NCBI GenBank assembly: GCA_016182655.1
Contig: JACPGB010000008.1
Location: forward strand, 1-64,000
Direction of reading: 5' to 3'
From: Deltaproteobacteria bacterium
Lineage (GTDB): Bacteria > Desulfobacterota > GWC2-55-46
DNA length: 64,000 nucleotides
Positions 26,139 to 35,138 of this stretch are shown here, in pieces (position 1 is the stretch's first letter; every line of letters starts with the position of its first letter). A program made the translations under genes and the position numbers. Under the pieces are notes generated by a model that was not told where the DNA came from, searched no databases, and saw only the letters and a list, made by a program, of their open reading frames with translations.

Positions 26139-26924
26139 ATGAATAGACCTCAAATGCGAACCACCAACGGCATAAAATACATATCTTCCAACCTCATCGA
26201 GAGGGCGGGTGTCACGCACGCGTTCCTGTCCCGCGTCGGCGGCAGAAGCTCCGCTCCTTTCGACACGCTCAACTTCGATGACCGCGATACGGACACGGGA
26301 GAGAACATCGAGGAAAACAACCTCCGCATAAGGAACGCCTTCGAAATATCCACGCCTGTCGCGACCGTAAACCAGGTCCACGGAAAGGCCGTCTTCCTCC
26401 TCGACTCATCGACTGTCGACACCAAGGCCGACGCCGACGCGATAATCACGCGCATGACGGGTGCGGCTATCGGCGTGCTTACCGCCGACTGCGTCCCAAT
26501 ACTCGTCCTCGACCCCGTGCGAAAGGCCGTGGCCGCGATACACGCGGGCTGGAAGGGGACGGTAAAGCTCATAGCAAAAGAGACGGTCGACGCCATGCGC
26601 TTGAGCTTCAACTCGGACGCCGGAGACCTCGTCGCGGCCATAGGCCCCCACATCGGCCCTTGCTGTTACTCGGTAGGCGCGGAGGTGGCTGACGAGTTCC
26701 GACGCTCCTTCGGAGAAAACCCGGCGTGCCTGGAATTGTCAGGCGCCGGCGCAAAGGCAGACCTCGGGGAGGCGAATGTAAGCGCGCTCCTCTCCGCCGG
26801 GCTTAGAAGGGAGAACATCTCCTTCGAGCCGGTCTGCACCTCCTGCAACAACTCTCTTTTCTTCTCGTACAGGAAGGACAACGGCAGGACGGGCAGGCAG
26901 TTGAGCTTCATAGCGCTCAGATGA
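26139..26924 (+). CDS. pgeF: PgeF/YfiH family peptidoglycan-editing factor (multicopper polyphenol oxidoreductase fold)
   Basis: A 261-residue protein of the YfiH/LACC1 family. VNQVHGKAV, GVLTADCVPILVLD, AIHAGWKGTV and IGPHIGPCCYSVG hold the conserved His and Cys residues of the active site. In E. coli PgeF corrects misincorporated residues in peptidoglycan precursors; other members are purine nucleosidases. I start at the ATG at 26139, since residues before it are translation of the repeat cluster. The start codon is uncertain (26154 is an alternative). The stop overlaps the upstream ATG of coaE. Confidence 0.87.
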   Translation: MNRPQMRTTNGIKYISSNLIERAGVTHAFLSRVGGRSSAPFDTLNFDDRDTDTGENIEENNLRIRNAFEISTPVATVNQVHGKAVFLLDSSTVDTKADADAIITRMTGAAIGVLTADCVPILVLDPVRKAVAAIHAGWKGTVKLIAKETVDAMRLSFNSDAGDLVAAIGPHIGPCCYSVGAEVADEFRRSFGENPACLELSGAGAKADLGEANVSALLSAGLRRENISFEPVCTSCNNSLFFSYRKDNGRTGRQLSFIALR

Positions 26925-26947
26925 ACGGCGCTGAAGGGCAAAACCAT

Positions 26948-27556
26948 ATGGTCGTAGGACTCACCGGCGGCATCGCCTCCGGGAAAACTTTCGTATCGAG
27001 CGAGCTCAAAAGGCTCGGCGCGCACATCATCGACGCCGACGTAATAGCGCGCGAGATAGTCGAGCCGGGCTGTTCCGCGCTCGACGAGATAGCGAGGGAG
27101 TTCGGCGCGGGTATTCTTAAACCCGACGGCACGCTCGACAGAAAGGCGCTTGCGGGAATCGTATTCTCTGATAAGGAAAAGCTCCTCATACTGAACGGCA
27201 TAACGCACCCGAGGATCATCGATAGGACAAAGGCGCTGATTAATGAAATAAAGTCCGCGCACAAAGACCCGCTCATTATCATCGACGCCGCGGTCCTCAT
27301 AGAAGCCGGTATTCACGGCTCGGTCGACGAGGTCGTCGTGGTCCTCATAAGCGAGGAGGAACAGCTTAAGAGGCTTATCAACCGCGACAGCCTCACGGAG
27401 GAAGAAGCGAGAAAGAGGGTCGCCGCCCAGCTACCCCTAAAGGAAAAGGCCGGGTACGCCGATTATGTGATAGACAACAGCGGGACGAGGGAGGCTACCT
27501 TGAAGTGCGCCCGCGAGCTTTTTGAAGCGCTCACAAAAAAAACAAAAAGAGGTTGA
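26948..27556 (+). CDS. coaE: Dephospho-CoA kinase
   Basis: A 202-residue P-loop kinase for the last step of coenzyme A synthesis. MVVGLTGGIASGKTFVS gives the P-loop (residues 7-14), DADVIAREIVEPG near 31-43 and the lid region NRDSLTEEEARKRVAAQ are conserved. I prefer the ATG at 26948, which matches the family start and follows GAAGGGC; the frame is open to an ATG at 26921 that overlaps the pgeF stop. The TGA stop lies inside the -35 of the rho promoter. Confidence 0.93.
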   Translation: MVVGLTGGIASGKTFVSSELKRLGAHIIDADVIAREIVEPGCSALDEIAREFGAGILKPDGTLDRKALAGIVFSDKEKLLILNGITHPRIIDRTKALINEIKSAHKDPLIIIDAAVLIEAGIHGSVDEVVVVLISEEEQLKRLINRDSLTEEEARKRVAAQLPLKEKAGYADYVIDNSGTREATLKCARELFEALTKKTKRG

Positions 27557-27581
27557 CAGGCGCAAATAACCGTGCTATGTT
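27553..27581 (+). promoter_or_regulatory. Promoter of rho
   Basis: A consensus -35 TTGACA at 27553-27558, a 17-bp spacer, and TATGTT at 27576-27581. The start would be near 27588, leaving a leader of about 355 nt before rho. Confidence 0.65.
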
Positions 27582-27587
27582 GAAATT

Positions 27588-27942
27588 ACCTATCAAACGT
27601 TTCACTATGCGCTCATACCTCTAAAGCTTCAATCCGATGATTTAAGCCCAGAGGAAATAACCCGAATAAACGAAAAATCTCTCAACTGAAAAAACCCTCT
27701 AAATTTTAGGCCCATATTCGGCCTGTATTCCTGTCCGGACCTCCGGACTTGTTCTTGATTCGCGCCTTAACGCCGCTTGCGGAAGCCGCTTGATAGCTAC
27801 TCCTCCGCCAAACTGTCCCTCTTTTCCGTAACTGCGCGGCCCAGGAACCTTATATCAAACCCCATTTGAAGGGAGGCCGAATCCATAACCGGCCTCTATT
27901 TCTCAATTAAAAAAAAGCCCTAAAAACCATGCAGGAGAAAGT
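27588..27942 (+). promoter_or_regulatory. Long 5' leader of rho with a terminator-like hairpin
   Basis: The ~355-nt leader has no convincing open frame. Near its end GAGGCCG (27873-27879) and CGGCCTC (27890-27896) form a 7-bp stem followed by TATTTCTCAATT, an attenuator-like arrangement 46 nt upstream of the ATG. Rho in other bacteria is autoregulated by premature termination in its leader; that this happens here is inferred. Confidence 0.45.
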
Positions 27943-29193
27943 ATGAATCTTAAGGAACTGAAAGAGAAAAAAATAAACGAGCTGACGAACCTCGCGAAAA
28001 AGTATAATATCGAGAGCGCCTCGTCGATGAGAAAGCAGGACCTCATCTTCGCGCTCCTTCAATCCCAGAGCGAACAGAACGGGATGATATACGGCGAAGG
28101 CGTGCTCGAAACGCTTCCCGACGGCTTCGGCTTCCTAAGGGCCCCGGACTACAACTACCTCCCCGGCCCCGACGACATATATGTCTCGCCTTCTCAGATA
28201 AGGCGCTTCAACCTCCGGACCGGCGACATCGTAAGCGGACAGATCAGGCCCCCGAAGGAAGGCGAGAGGTACTTCGCTCTCCTCAAGGTCGAGAAGGTCA
28301 ACTACGAAGACCCCGAGGTCGCCCGCGAAAAGATACTCTTCGACAACCTGACCCCTTTATACCCGCAGGAGAAGATAAACCTGGAGCTCGCCCCGAACAG
28401 CGACATCGGGATGAGGGTCATGGACCTCTTTACCCCTATCGGCAAGGGCCAGAGGGGTCTCATCGTCTCCCCGCCGAGGGCAGGTAAGACGATACTCTTA
28501 CAGAAGATCGCGAACTCCATCACCACCAACCACCCCGAGGTCGTCCTCCTCGTGCTTCTTATCGACGAGCGTCCTGAAGAGGTCACCGACATGCAGAGGT
28601 CGGTAAAGGGCGAGGTAATAAGCTCGACCTTCGACGAGCCAGCGGCAAGGCACGTGCAGGTATCCGAGATGGTCATAGAAAAGGCAAAGAGGCTCGTCGA
28701 GCACCAGAAGGACGTCGTCATCCTGCTGGATTCCATCACGAGGCTCGCCCGCGCGTACAACGCGGTAGTCCCGCCCTCAGGCAAGGTACTCTCCGGCGGC
28801 GTCGACTCCAACGCGCTTCATAAGCCCAAGAGGTTCTTCGGAGCCGCGAGGAACATCGAGGAAGGCGGCTCCTTGACCATCATCGCAACGGCCCTTATCG
28901 ACACCGGTAGTAGGATGGACGAGGTCATCTTCGAAGAGTTCAAGGGTACGGGCAACATGGAAATCGTCCTCGACAGGAAGCTCTCGGAGAGAAGGATCTT
29001 CCCGGCCATAGACCTCAACAAATCCGGCACGAGGAAGGAAGACCTGCTCCTCACCAAGGAGACGCTGAACAGGATCTGGATACTCCGCAAGGTCCTCCAG
29101 CCGCTGAACCCGATAGAATCGATGGAGTTCCTGTTGGATAAGATCCAGCACACGCCTTCGAACAAGTCGTTTTTGGAGTCGATGAGCAAGTAA
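27943..29193 (+). CDS. rho: Transcription termination factor Rho
   Basis: A 416-residue hexameric RNA-dependent ATPase. An N-terminal helical Rho_N domain ([19 protein letters not shown]) is followed by a cold-shock RNA-binding domain ([28 protein letters not shown]) and the ATPase core with Walker A near [10 protein letters not shown] and [13 protein letters not shown]. The RNA-binding loops [17 protein letters not shown] are intact. Length is standard, with no insertion domain. GGAGAAAGT precedes the ATG. Confidence 0.97.
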   Translation: MNLKELKEKKINELTNLAKKYNIESASSMRKQDLIFALLQSQSEQNGMIYGEGVLETLPDGFGFLRAPDYNYLPGPDDIYVSPSQIRRFNLRTGDIVSGQIRPPKEGERYFALLKVEKVNYEDPEVAREKILFDNLTPLYPQEKINLELAPNSDIGMRVMDLFTPIGKGQRGLIVSPPRAGKTILLQKIANSITTNHPEVVLLVLLIDERPEEVTDMQRSVKGEVISSTFDEPAARHVQVSEMVIEKAKRLVEHQKDVVILLDSITRLARAYNAVVPPSGKVLSGGVDSNALHKPKRFFGAARNIEEGGSLTIIATALIDTGSRMDEVIFEEFKGTGNMEIVLDRKLSERRIFPAIDLNKSGTRKEDLLLTKETLNRIWILRKVLQPLNPIESMEFLLDKIQHTPSNKSFLESMSK

Positions 29194-29215
29194 GACGAAT
29201 GGTATATTGTTACTT

Positions 29216-29248
29216 AAAAAGGCGGGACTTGTTAGTCCCGCCTTTTTT
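29216..29248 (+). terminator. Terminator of rho
   Basis: GGCGGGACT and AGTCCCGCC form a 9-bp stem around TGTT, followed by TTTTTT and preceded by AAAAA. A nearly identical hairpin without the T-run sits at 43444-43469. Confidence 0.88.
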
Positions 29249-29261
29249 GCATATAAATGTA

Positions 29262-29385
29262 GGTTGGTTTAGCGAAGCGTAACCCAACGCAATAGTTCCG
29301 CCTTTTTAGCTTATTGAAATGTAGGGTGGGCTATGCCCACCTCTTTAAAACAAACCGAACTCTGGTGGGCGGAGCCCACCCTACA
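29262..29385. repeat. REP-like repeats, including a 22-bp inverted repeat
   Basis: TGTAGGGTGGGCTATGCCCA at 29320 and GGTGGGCGGAGCCCACCCTA at 29364 are inverted copies with two mismatches around a 22-bp spacer; each arm is itself palindromic. Just before is TAGGTTGGTTTAGCGAAGCG. A related piece, GATTGGGCTGAGCGTAGCGA, follows the next gene at about 30008. These motifs are widespread REP-like repeats and bracket the AT-rich gene at 29393. Confidence 0.7.
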
Positions 29386-29392
29386 ATCATAG

Positions 29393-29998
29393 ATGACGAA
29401 GAAGATATTTAAATACATCATCATTTCCGCCATAGTCTTAATATCGTTATCCATTATCGGGATAGCAAGCATTGTTATCCTGTTGTGGGGGCATTGTTTT
29501 TTTTCTAACCATGATTCAGTCCAAAGTGTCCGGACAAAACTGCTGAACGGGATAGAGAGTTATCAAACGCAAGAGGAGTTCGAGTCTTATCTCGCAAAAA
29601 ATTCCTTTCAGTGGCAAAAAGAACCCGAAGACTTTGATACGGAAGATCCTATTAAATCAATTCATATTAGGGCCTTTGATACAATAATAGTAAAAAATTA
29701 CAAACATCATGATTTCTACATGGATTTGCGAGTTAGTTTTTTCTATAACAGACTAATGGAAGTACTTTGGACTCCGGATGAGACTAAAGCAGACAAAATA
29801 AGGAATTACACTGAAGCCATAATGACCAAAGATCATGTCAGCTTCAAAAAGGAGGATGGCGAGATCCTTGAAGCTGATTTGGAACCTTATACTAGAATCA
29901 TAGTTAACAATAGGAAAAATGAATGGGGAGGTTTTGTGAATTGGATGGATACTCGCCTCTTTCATGAATATAGTAAATGGGAAATGTGTCATGATTGA
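29393..29998 (+). CDS. AT-rich orphan with N-terminal membrane anchor
   Basis: A 201-residue protein with one TM helix at about 7-32 (ISAIVLISLSIIGIASIVIL) followed by a charged extracytoplasmic domain (NHDSVQSVRTKLLNGIESYQ onward). Two cysteines lie in or near the membrane end and the C-terminus (WEMCHD). I recognise no family. Base composition is far more AT-rich than all neighbours, with many AAA, ATA and AAT codons. It starts 8 bp after a REP-like inverted repeat and ends beside another, all signs of a recently acquired gene. No good Shine-Dalgarno is seen. Confidence 0.6.
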   Translation: MTKKIFKYIIISAIVLISLSIIGIASIVILLWGHCFFSNHDSVQSVRTKLLNGIESYQTQEEFESYLAKNSFQWQKEPEDFDTEDPIKSIHIRAFDTIIVKNYKHHDFYMDLRVSFFYNRLMEVLWTPDETKADKIRNYTEAIMTKDHVSFKKEDGEILEADLEPYTRIIVNNRKNEWGGFVNWMDTRLFHEYSKWEMCHD

Positions 29999-30185
29999 GC
30001 CCCATAGATTGGGCTGAGCGTAGCGAAGCCCAACAATTCTGTCCTTAGTCATATGTCAATAGGCAACAAGACCGCTGGGCTGCGTTCCTTAGCCCAGCCT
30101 ACAAAAACCCCTTAAAAATACAACGCTTACACCACCCCACCAAAATCCCCACTGTTTTCAACCGCTTGGCGCAAAGTTTTTTTCC

Positions 30186-30214
30186 TTGCACTCAATGTAC
30201 TTAGTTGTTAATAT
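30186..30214 (+). promoter_or_regulatory. Putative promoter of rpmE-thyX
   Basis: TTGCAC at 30186-30191, a 17-bp spacer and TAATAT at 30209-30214, about 78 bp before rpmE. Upstream, 29999-30170 contains only REP-like repeats (GCTGGGCTGCGTTCCTTAGC) and nothing else recognisable. Confidence 0.4.
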
Positions 30215-30291
30215 TAACTATTACGGTTCCGGCCGGGGCGCATGCGTTATCGGCGTGCCGTATCCATTAGACATCAACGGAGGAAAGATAT

Positions 30292-30501
30292 ATGAAGGAA
30301 AACATCCACCCCAAGTACGAAGCCGCCAAGATCCACTGCGTGTGCGGCAACATCGTCGAGACCAGCTCGACCAAGAAGGAGCTCTCGGTAGACATCTGCT
30401 CGAGCTGTCACCCCTTCTACACCGGCGAGCAGAGGTTCATGGACACCGCCGGCAAGATCGAAAAATTCAATAGAAAGTACCGGAGCAACAAGGGGGCCTA
30501 G
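30292..30501 (+). CDS. rpmE: 50S ribosomal protein L31, zinc-binding form
   Basis: A 69-residue L31 of the C+ type. CVCGN and [10 protein letters not shown] provide the four zinc ligands, indicating the zinc-dependent form rather than the zinc-free paralogue. GGAGG lies before the ATG. It follows rho, a common neighbour, after the AT-rich insertion, and precedes thyX by 15 bp. Confidence 0.97.
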   Translation: MKENIHPKYEAAKIHCVCGNIVETSSTKKELSVDICSSCHPFYTGEQRFMDTAGKIEKFNRKYRSNKGA

Positions 30502-30516
30502 GACCGCGGAGGGGGA

Positions 30517-31206
30517 ATGTTGAAGGTACAACTCCTGAGTTTCACCCCCGACCCCGAGAAGACGGTCTGCATGGCCGCGAGGCTCTGCTATTCCGCGTCC
30601 ACAATATCCGCGCTCGCGGATAAGGTCGACGCGGCCTCCACCGAGAAGTTCCTCGGCAGGATACTCAAGATGGGGCACCTCTCGGTCCTTGAGCACGCCT
30701 CGTTCACCTTCGGCATAGAAGGGATATCGAGGGCGACCTCGCACCAGCTCGTCCGCCACCGCCTCGCCTCCTACTCCCAGCAAAGCCAACGGTACGTGAC
30801 CGCGAAAGAGCCCGAGTTCGTCGTCCCGCCTTCCATCGGAAATGACGCGGCCCGGAAAAAGAGGTTCGCCTCCGCCGTCGCGCGCGTGTACAAGCTCTAC
30901 TCCGAGCTCGTCGCCGAGGGTGTGGCCGCCGAGGACGCCCGTTATCTCCTCCCGAACGCCGCGTGCACTAAGATAATCGTCACCATGAACGCGCGTGAGC
31001 TACTCCACTTCTTCTCGCTCCGCTGTTGCGAGAGGGCGCAGTGGGAGATAAGGGACATGGCGACCGAGATGCTCAAGGTCGCAAAGAACAAGGCCCCGTT
31101 CATATTCAGGGACTCGGGGCCGTCGTGCGTAAAAGGTAAGTGCCAGGAAGGCGAGATGACCTGCGGACACCCCAAGGAGATAAGGGAGAAGTTCAAAGGG
31201 CTTTAA
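30517..31206 (+). CDS. thyX: FAD-dependent thymidylate synthase
   Basis: A 229-residue flavin-dependent thymidylate synthase making dTMP with methylene-THF. The ThyX motif is RHRLASYSQQSQRY near residues 79-92, matching RHRxxSxxxxSxR. LLPNAACTKIIVTMNAREL and the C-terminal CQEGEMTCGHPKE are also visible. GGAGGGGG precedes the ATG. It uses no THF oxidation, unlike ThyA, so it does not drain the one-carbon pool into dihydrofolate. Confidence 0.95.
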   Translation: MLKVQLLSFTPDPEKTVCMAARLCYSASTISALADKVDAASTEKFLGRILKMGHLSVLEHASFTFGIEGISRATSHQLVRHRLASYSQQSQRYVTAKEPEFVVPPSIGNDAARKKRFASAVARVYKLYSELVAEGVAAEDARYLLPNAACTKIIVTMNARELLHFFSLRCCERAQWEIRDMATEMLKVAKNKAPFIFRDSGPSCVKGKCQEGEMTCGHPKEIREKFKGL

Positions 31207-31665
31207 GTTCCTCCCCTTTACAAAGAGACCATTGATAATCCGTATGAGGTCAGGTTCTTGAAACTGGATTCCCGATTAAAACCTCGGGAATGACAAACAA
31301 AACAATACTGGATCCCCGCGAAAGCGGGGATCCAGTATCTTGTGCGAAGGTTCCCTTTATAAGGGAAGATCAGTAGGGGTGGGTTAAAAACAAATACGAC
31401 CTCCCCTTGCCCCTCCTTGTAAAGGAGGGGAACCGTTGACCTCCTCCCCTTAACAAGGGGAGGCTCGGAGGGGTGGTTTGAAAATGAACTACCCCGCCGC
31501 AAGCAGTGGGGTATCTTCTAATACCTCCCCTCCCTCGATGGGAGGGGACTGAGGGAGGGAGTGAAAAAAAGCGGCAAGCCGCGGAGTATTTAACTCTAAG
31601 AGAGAATAAATACGACCTCCCCTTGCCCCTCCTTGGTAAGGAGGGGAACCGGATCAGCCCCCTCT
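31207..31665. repeat. Dense cluster of short palindromic repeats (families B, C and a GATCCCCGCG hairpin)
   Basis: The thyX-prfA gap holds at least six CTCCCC/GGGGAG motifs (about 31370, 31403, 31440, 31523, 31615), one TCCCTCGATGGGAGGGGACT palindrome at about 31528, and CTGGATCCCCGCGAAAGCGG at about 31308. There is no open frame of note and no clear promoter. Confidence 0.7.
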
Positions 31666-31741
31666 CTTTCTAAAGGTGGATGATTTTGATAACGCTCAGC
31701 TTGCTCTTAAAAACCGCCGGGATTTTCACCATCAAACTATT

Positions 31742-32842
31742 ATGATACAAAAACGACTCGAAGAAGTAGAAAAGAGATACATGGAGATCGCCGACGAGCT
31801 CGCGAAGCCCGAGGTCATCTCCAACCAGGAGCTCTACCAGCGGTACGCCAAGGAGCATTCGTCTCTGGGCTCGATCGTCGAGGTCTTCAGGGATCTAAAG
31901 AAGACCGACGCGGAGCTCTCCGACAACAAGCTCATCCTCGAAGGCAAGGACGAGGAGCTCCGTGAGCTCGCCAAGGAGGAGATCCCGGCCCTTCAGAAGA
32001 AGAAGGAAGACCTCCTCTCGAAGCTGAAACTCATGCTCCTCCCCAAGGACCCGAACGACGACAAGTCCGTCATAATCGAGATAAGGGCCGGGGCAGGCGG
32101 GGACGAGTCCGCCCTCTTCGCCGCCGAGCTCTTCAGGATGTATTCGAGGTATGCCGAGCTGAACGGATGGAAGGTCGAAGTCATGTCCTCGTCCCCGACG
32201 GGGCTTAACGGCATAAAAGAGGTCATCGCGGCGATTGAAGGCAAGGGCGCGTACTCGCGCCTCAAGTTCGAAAGCGGCGTCCACAGGGTGCAGAGGGTCC
32301 CCGAGACAGAGGCCTCCGGGAGGCGTCACACCTCGACCGTGACGGTCGCCGTCATGCCCGAGGCCGAGGAGGTCGAGGTCGATGTCCGCATGGAAGACAT
32401 CCGCGTCGACACCTACCGTTCCGGCGGCCACGGCGGCCAGAACGTGAATAAGGTCGAGACCGCCGTCCGCATGACGCACATCCCCACCGGCGTCGTCGTG
32501 GCCTGCCAGGAGGACAAGAGCCAGCACAAGAACAGGGCCAAGGCGTTCAAGGTCCTCATGGCGCGCATCCTTGACATGAAGATACAAGAACAGCAGAAGA
32601 AGATAGCGGCCGACCGGAGGACGCAGGTAGGCACCGGCGACAGGTCGGAAAAGATCCGGACGTATAACTTCCCGCAGAACCGCATAACCGACCACAGGAT
32701 AGGGCTCACGCTCCACAGGCTTAGCGAGGTCATGGAAGGCGACCTTACGGAGCTTACCGACAACATAATAGCGTACTACCAGACCGAGGCGCTCAAGAAC
32801 TCCGAGAAGAACGGCGCGCCTGCGGTGGCAAAGGCTCAGTAA
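31742..32842 (+). CDS. prfA: Peptide chain release factor 1
   Basis: A 366-residue RF1 that reads UAA and UAG. The anticodon-like motif PET is in [16 protein letters not shown], the RF1 pattern rather than the SPF of RF2, and the catalytic GGQ is in [17 protein letters not shown] take the ATG at 31742; the upstream in-frame ATG at 31676 adds 22 residues not expected in RF1 and has its GG-rich stretch too close. The usual partner prmC, which methylates the GGQ glutamine, is missing immediately downstream. Confidence 0.95.
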   Translation: MIQKRLEEVEKRYMEIADELAKPEVISNQELYQRYAKEHSSLGSIVEVFRDLKKTDAELSDNKLILEGKDEELRELAKEEIPALQKKKEDLLSKLKLMLLPKDPNDDKSVIIEIRAGAGGDESALFAAELFRMYSRYAELNGWKVEVMSSSPTGLNGIKEVIAAIEGKGAYSRLKFESGVHRVQRVPETEASGRRHTSTVTVAVMPEAEEVEVDVRMEDIRVDTYRSGGHGGQNVNKVETAVRMTHIPTGVVVACQEDKSQHKNRAKAFKVLMARILDMKIQEQQKKIAADRRTQVGTGDRSEKIRTYNFPQNRITDHRIGLTLHRLSEVMEGDLTELTDNIIAYYQTEALKNSEKNGAPAVAKAQ

Positions 32843-32887
32843 AACGGCTTAAAGCCGGTCGCATTAAATTTCCGCAGACCGCGCACT

Positions 32888-33160
32888 AAATCTCCTCCCC
32901 CTTGACGGGGGAGGTTGGGTGGAGCCCTCGCCGGGCAGGCAAATTTGTAACGGACGGCAGGAGAATCAATTACCCCTGAGGCTCCGTACCGACTTTGGCC
33001 TGCGCCGAGCAGTCCTGGCCGGACGGGCAAAGTTCATATCCAACGATAGAGGGGTGTTTAGATTATAGTCGTCTCTGGATACTCTGCCCCTGCGCCGAGC
33101 AGTCACCCTCCCCTCAGTCCCCTCCCGTCAAGGGAGGGGAGGTATTATGATACCCGCGGT
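32888..33160 (-). repeat. Composite repeat block between prfA and murA
   Basis: From left to right: a CCCCCTTGACGGGGGAGG palindrome at 32897; a family A element on the minus strand at 32926-33009; a second, more diverged one at 33013-33099; and a family B palindrome at 33101-33147. The first family A copy, read on the minus strand, is close to the one at 36484-36568 (shared GGCCAAAGTCGGTACGGAG and GATTCTCCTGCCGT). No coding sequence is present in this 366-bp gap. Confidence 0.78.
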
Positions 33161-33208
33161 ATTCAATTTGCGGAGTATTAGACCCTAAGAAAAAAAAGGC
33201 ACCCTGAA

Positions 33209-34468
33209 ATGGACAAGATAGTCATCGAAGGCGGCAACAGGCTCGTGGGCGAGGTCGCTGTAAGCGGCGCGAAAAACGCGGTATTGCCCCTCATGGCCGC
33301 CGCCCTTCTCACATCCGACTGGACCACCATCACAAATGTCCCGAAGCTCAAGGACATAGACACCTTCAAAAAACTCCTCGTCCATCTCGGCGCGGAAATT
33401 GCGCCCGACACACCGGACGGCACTCTTAAAATCCGCACGCGCGATGTAAAGTCCCCGGAGGCCCCGTACGACATGGTCAAGACCATGCGGGCGTCTGTCC
33501 TCGTCCTCGGGCCGCTTGTCTCGCGCTTCAAGCGCGCGCGCGTGTCTCTGCCCGGCGGGTGCGCCATAGGCGCGCGCCCCATAGACCTCCACATAAAGGG
33601 ACTAAGGCAGATGGGGGCGGATATTACGATTGAGAGCGGGTACGTCGAAGTACGCGCCGAAAAGCTCAAGGGCGCCAAGATCTACATGGACACGACTACC
33701 GTCACCGGGACAGAGAACCTCATGCTCGCGGCGGTACACGCGGAAGGGACGACGATACTCGAAAACTCCGCGCTCGAGCCCGAGGTCGTCTGCCTCGCCG
33801 ATACATTAAACAAGATGGGCGCGCACATAGTCGGCGCGGGCACGGATACGATAAGGATAGAGGGTGTTGCGGAACTAAAGCCCGTCGAGGTCCGCGTCAT
33901 CCCGGACAGGATAGAGGCCGGGACATTCATGGTGGCTTCCGCCATGACGCGCGGCAACGTATTCATAAAAGACTGCCCCTACCACTATCTTGACGCTCTT
34001 AACACCAAGCTCAAGGAGACCGGGACAGAGGTCGTGGAAGAAGATGGCGGCGTGCGCGTCATCGGCGACTGGCCGATAAGGAGCGTGGACGTAAAGACCA
34101 TCCCCTACCCCGGCTTCCCGACCGACATGCAGGCGCAGATAATGGCGATGATGGCGATAGGCACCGGCCTTTCCGTCATAACCGAGACGGTATTCGAGAA
34201 CAGGTTCATGCATGTTAGCGAGCTTCAAAGGATGGGCGCGAACATTACGATTGACGGAAGGTGCGCGGTGGTGCGTGGCGTAAAGCGCCTCTCGGGCGCG
34301 CCGCTGATGGCGACGGACCTCCGGGCGAGCGCGTCCCTCATACTTGCCGGGCTCGTCGCCGAAGGAAAGACGGAGGTATCGAGGATCTATCATCTGGACC
34401 GTGGGTACGAGCGTATTGAGACAAAGCTAAAAGCGCTCGGAGCGAATATAAAGAGGGTCAAGGAATGA
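33209..34468 (+). CDS. murA: UDP-N-acetylglucosamine 1-carboxyvinyltransferase
   Basis: A 419-residue enzyme for the first committed step of peptidoglycan synthesis, adding enolpyruvate to UDP-GlcNAc. [16 protein letters not shown] near residues 18-33 and the loop [16 protein letters not shown] carry the catalytic cysteine (about C118, the fosfomycin target), so fosfomycin sensitivity is expected. Its TGA overlaps the hisG ATG (ATGA), coupling cell wall and histidine genes as in related bacteria. Confidence 0.97.
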   Translation: MDKIVIEGGNRLVGEVAVSGAKNAVLPLMAAALLTSDWTTITNVPKLKDIDTFKKLLVHLGAEIAPDTPDGTLKIRTRDVKSPEAPYDMVKTMRASVLVLGPLVSRFKRARVSLPGGCAIGARPIDLHIKGLRQMGADITIESGYVEVRAEKLKGAKIYMDTTTVTGTENLMLAAVHAEGTTILENSALEPEVVCLADTLNKMGAHIVGAGTDTIRIEGVAELKPVEVRVIPDRIEAGTFMVASAMTRGNVFIKDCPYHYLDALNTKLKETGTEVVEEDGGVRVIGDWPIRSVDVKTIPYPGFPTDMQAQIMAMMAIGTGLSVITETVFENRFMHVSELQRMGANITIDGRCAVVRGVKRLSGAPLMATDLRASASLILAGLVAEGKTEVSRIYHLDRGYERIETKLKALGANIKRVKE

Positions 34469-35130
34469 AAAACCTTAACGACACACTCACTCTCGCCCTC
34501 CCGAAGGGGCGCATCCTCAAGGAGGCCGCCACACTCTTCAAGGCCGCCGGGGTGGACTTTAGCGAGATCATGCAGGACGAGCGAAAGCTCATCTTCGAAA
34601 ACATTGCGGAGGGACTGCGCTTCATGGTAATAAGGAGCCAGGACGTCCCGACCTACGTCGAGTACGGCGCGGCCGACATAGGCATAGCCGGAAAAGACGT
34701 CCTCATGGAACAGCAGAAGGACCTGTACGAGCCTCTGGACCTTAAGATCGGCGCGTGCAGGATGATGGTCGCCGAGCCCAGGGAGCTCGTACAGAAGGAC
34801 AACCCCAGGCACTGGACACACATAAGGGTAGCGACCAAGTACCCGAACATCACGCTAAAATATTTTCTCGACAAGGGCATACAGGTCGAGATAATAAAGC
34901 TCTACGGCTCCATAGAGCTCGCGCCGTTGCTCGGCCTCTCGGAGCGGATAGTCGACCTCGTGCAGACCGGAGAGACCCTCCGGAAGAACGGCCTCGTCGA
35001 GGTGGAGACGATCACCGATATCTCATCGAAGCTCGTCTGCAACAGGGCGAGCCTTAAGACCAAGCCCAAGAGGGTAAAGGACCTCGTCGAGCGGCTTACG
35101 AAGGCCGTAGCTGCCGTCGGGGCGAAGTAG
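34465..35130 (+). CDS. hisG: ATP phosphoribosyltransferase catalytic subunit, short form
   Basis: A 221-residue HisG lacking the C-terminal regulatory domain of the ~300-residue long form. [12 protein letters not shown] near residues 10-21 and the phosphate loop GIAGKDVL and [14 protein letters not shown] are conserved. Short HisG needs HisZ for activity and feedback inhibition; hisZ is at 58800, far from here. It begins histidine synthesis by joining ATP and PRPP. Its start overlaps the murA stop. Confidence 0.96.
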   Translation: MKNLNDTLTLALPKGRILKEAATLFKAAGVDFSEIMQDERKLIFENIAEGLRFMVIRSQDVPTYVEYGAADIGIAGKDVLMEQQKDLYEPLDLKIGACRMMVAEPRELVQKDNPRHWTHIRVATKYPNITLKYFLDKGIQVEIIKLYGSIELAPLLGLSERIVDLVQTGETLRKNGLVEVETITDISSKLVCNRASLKTKPKRVKDLVERLTKAVAAVGAK

Positions 35131-35138
35131 GCCTTACA

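Noticed and set aside
27577-27624. A 15-codon reading frame (MLKLPIKRFTMRSYL) as a rho leader peptide
   Set aside because: Its ATG lies within the -10 box of the predicted promoter, so it would not be on the transcript.
31676-31741. Extended N-terminus of RF1
   Set aside because: The extra residues are not expected in RF1 and the G-rich stretch is too close to that ATG to serve as a ribosome site.
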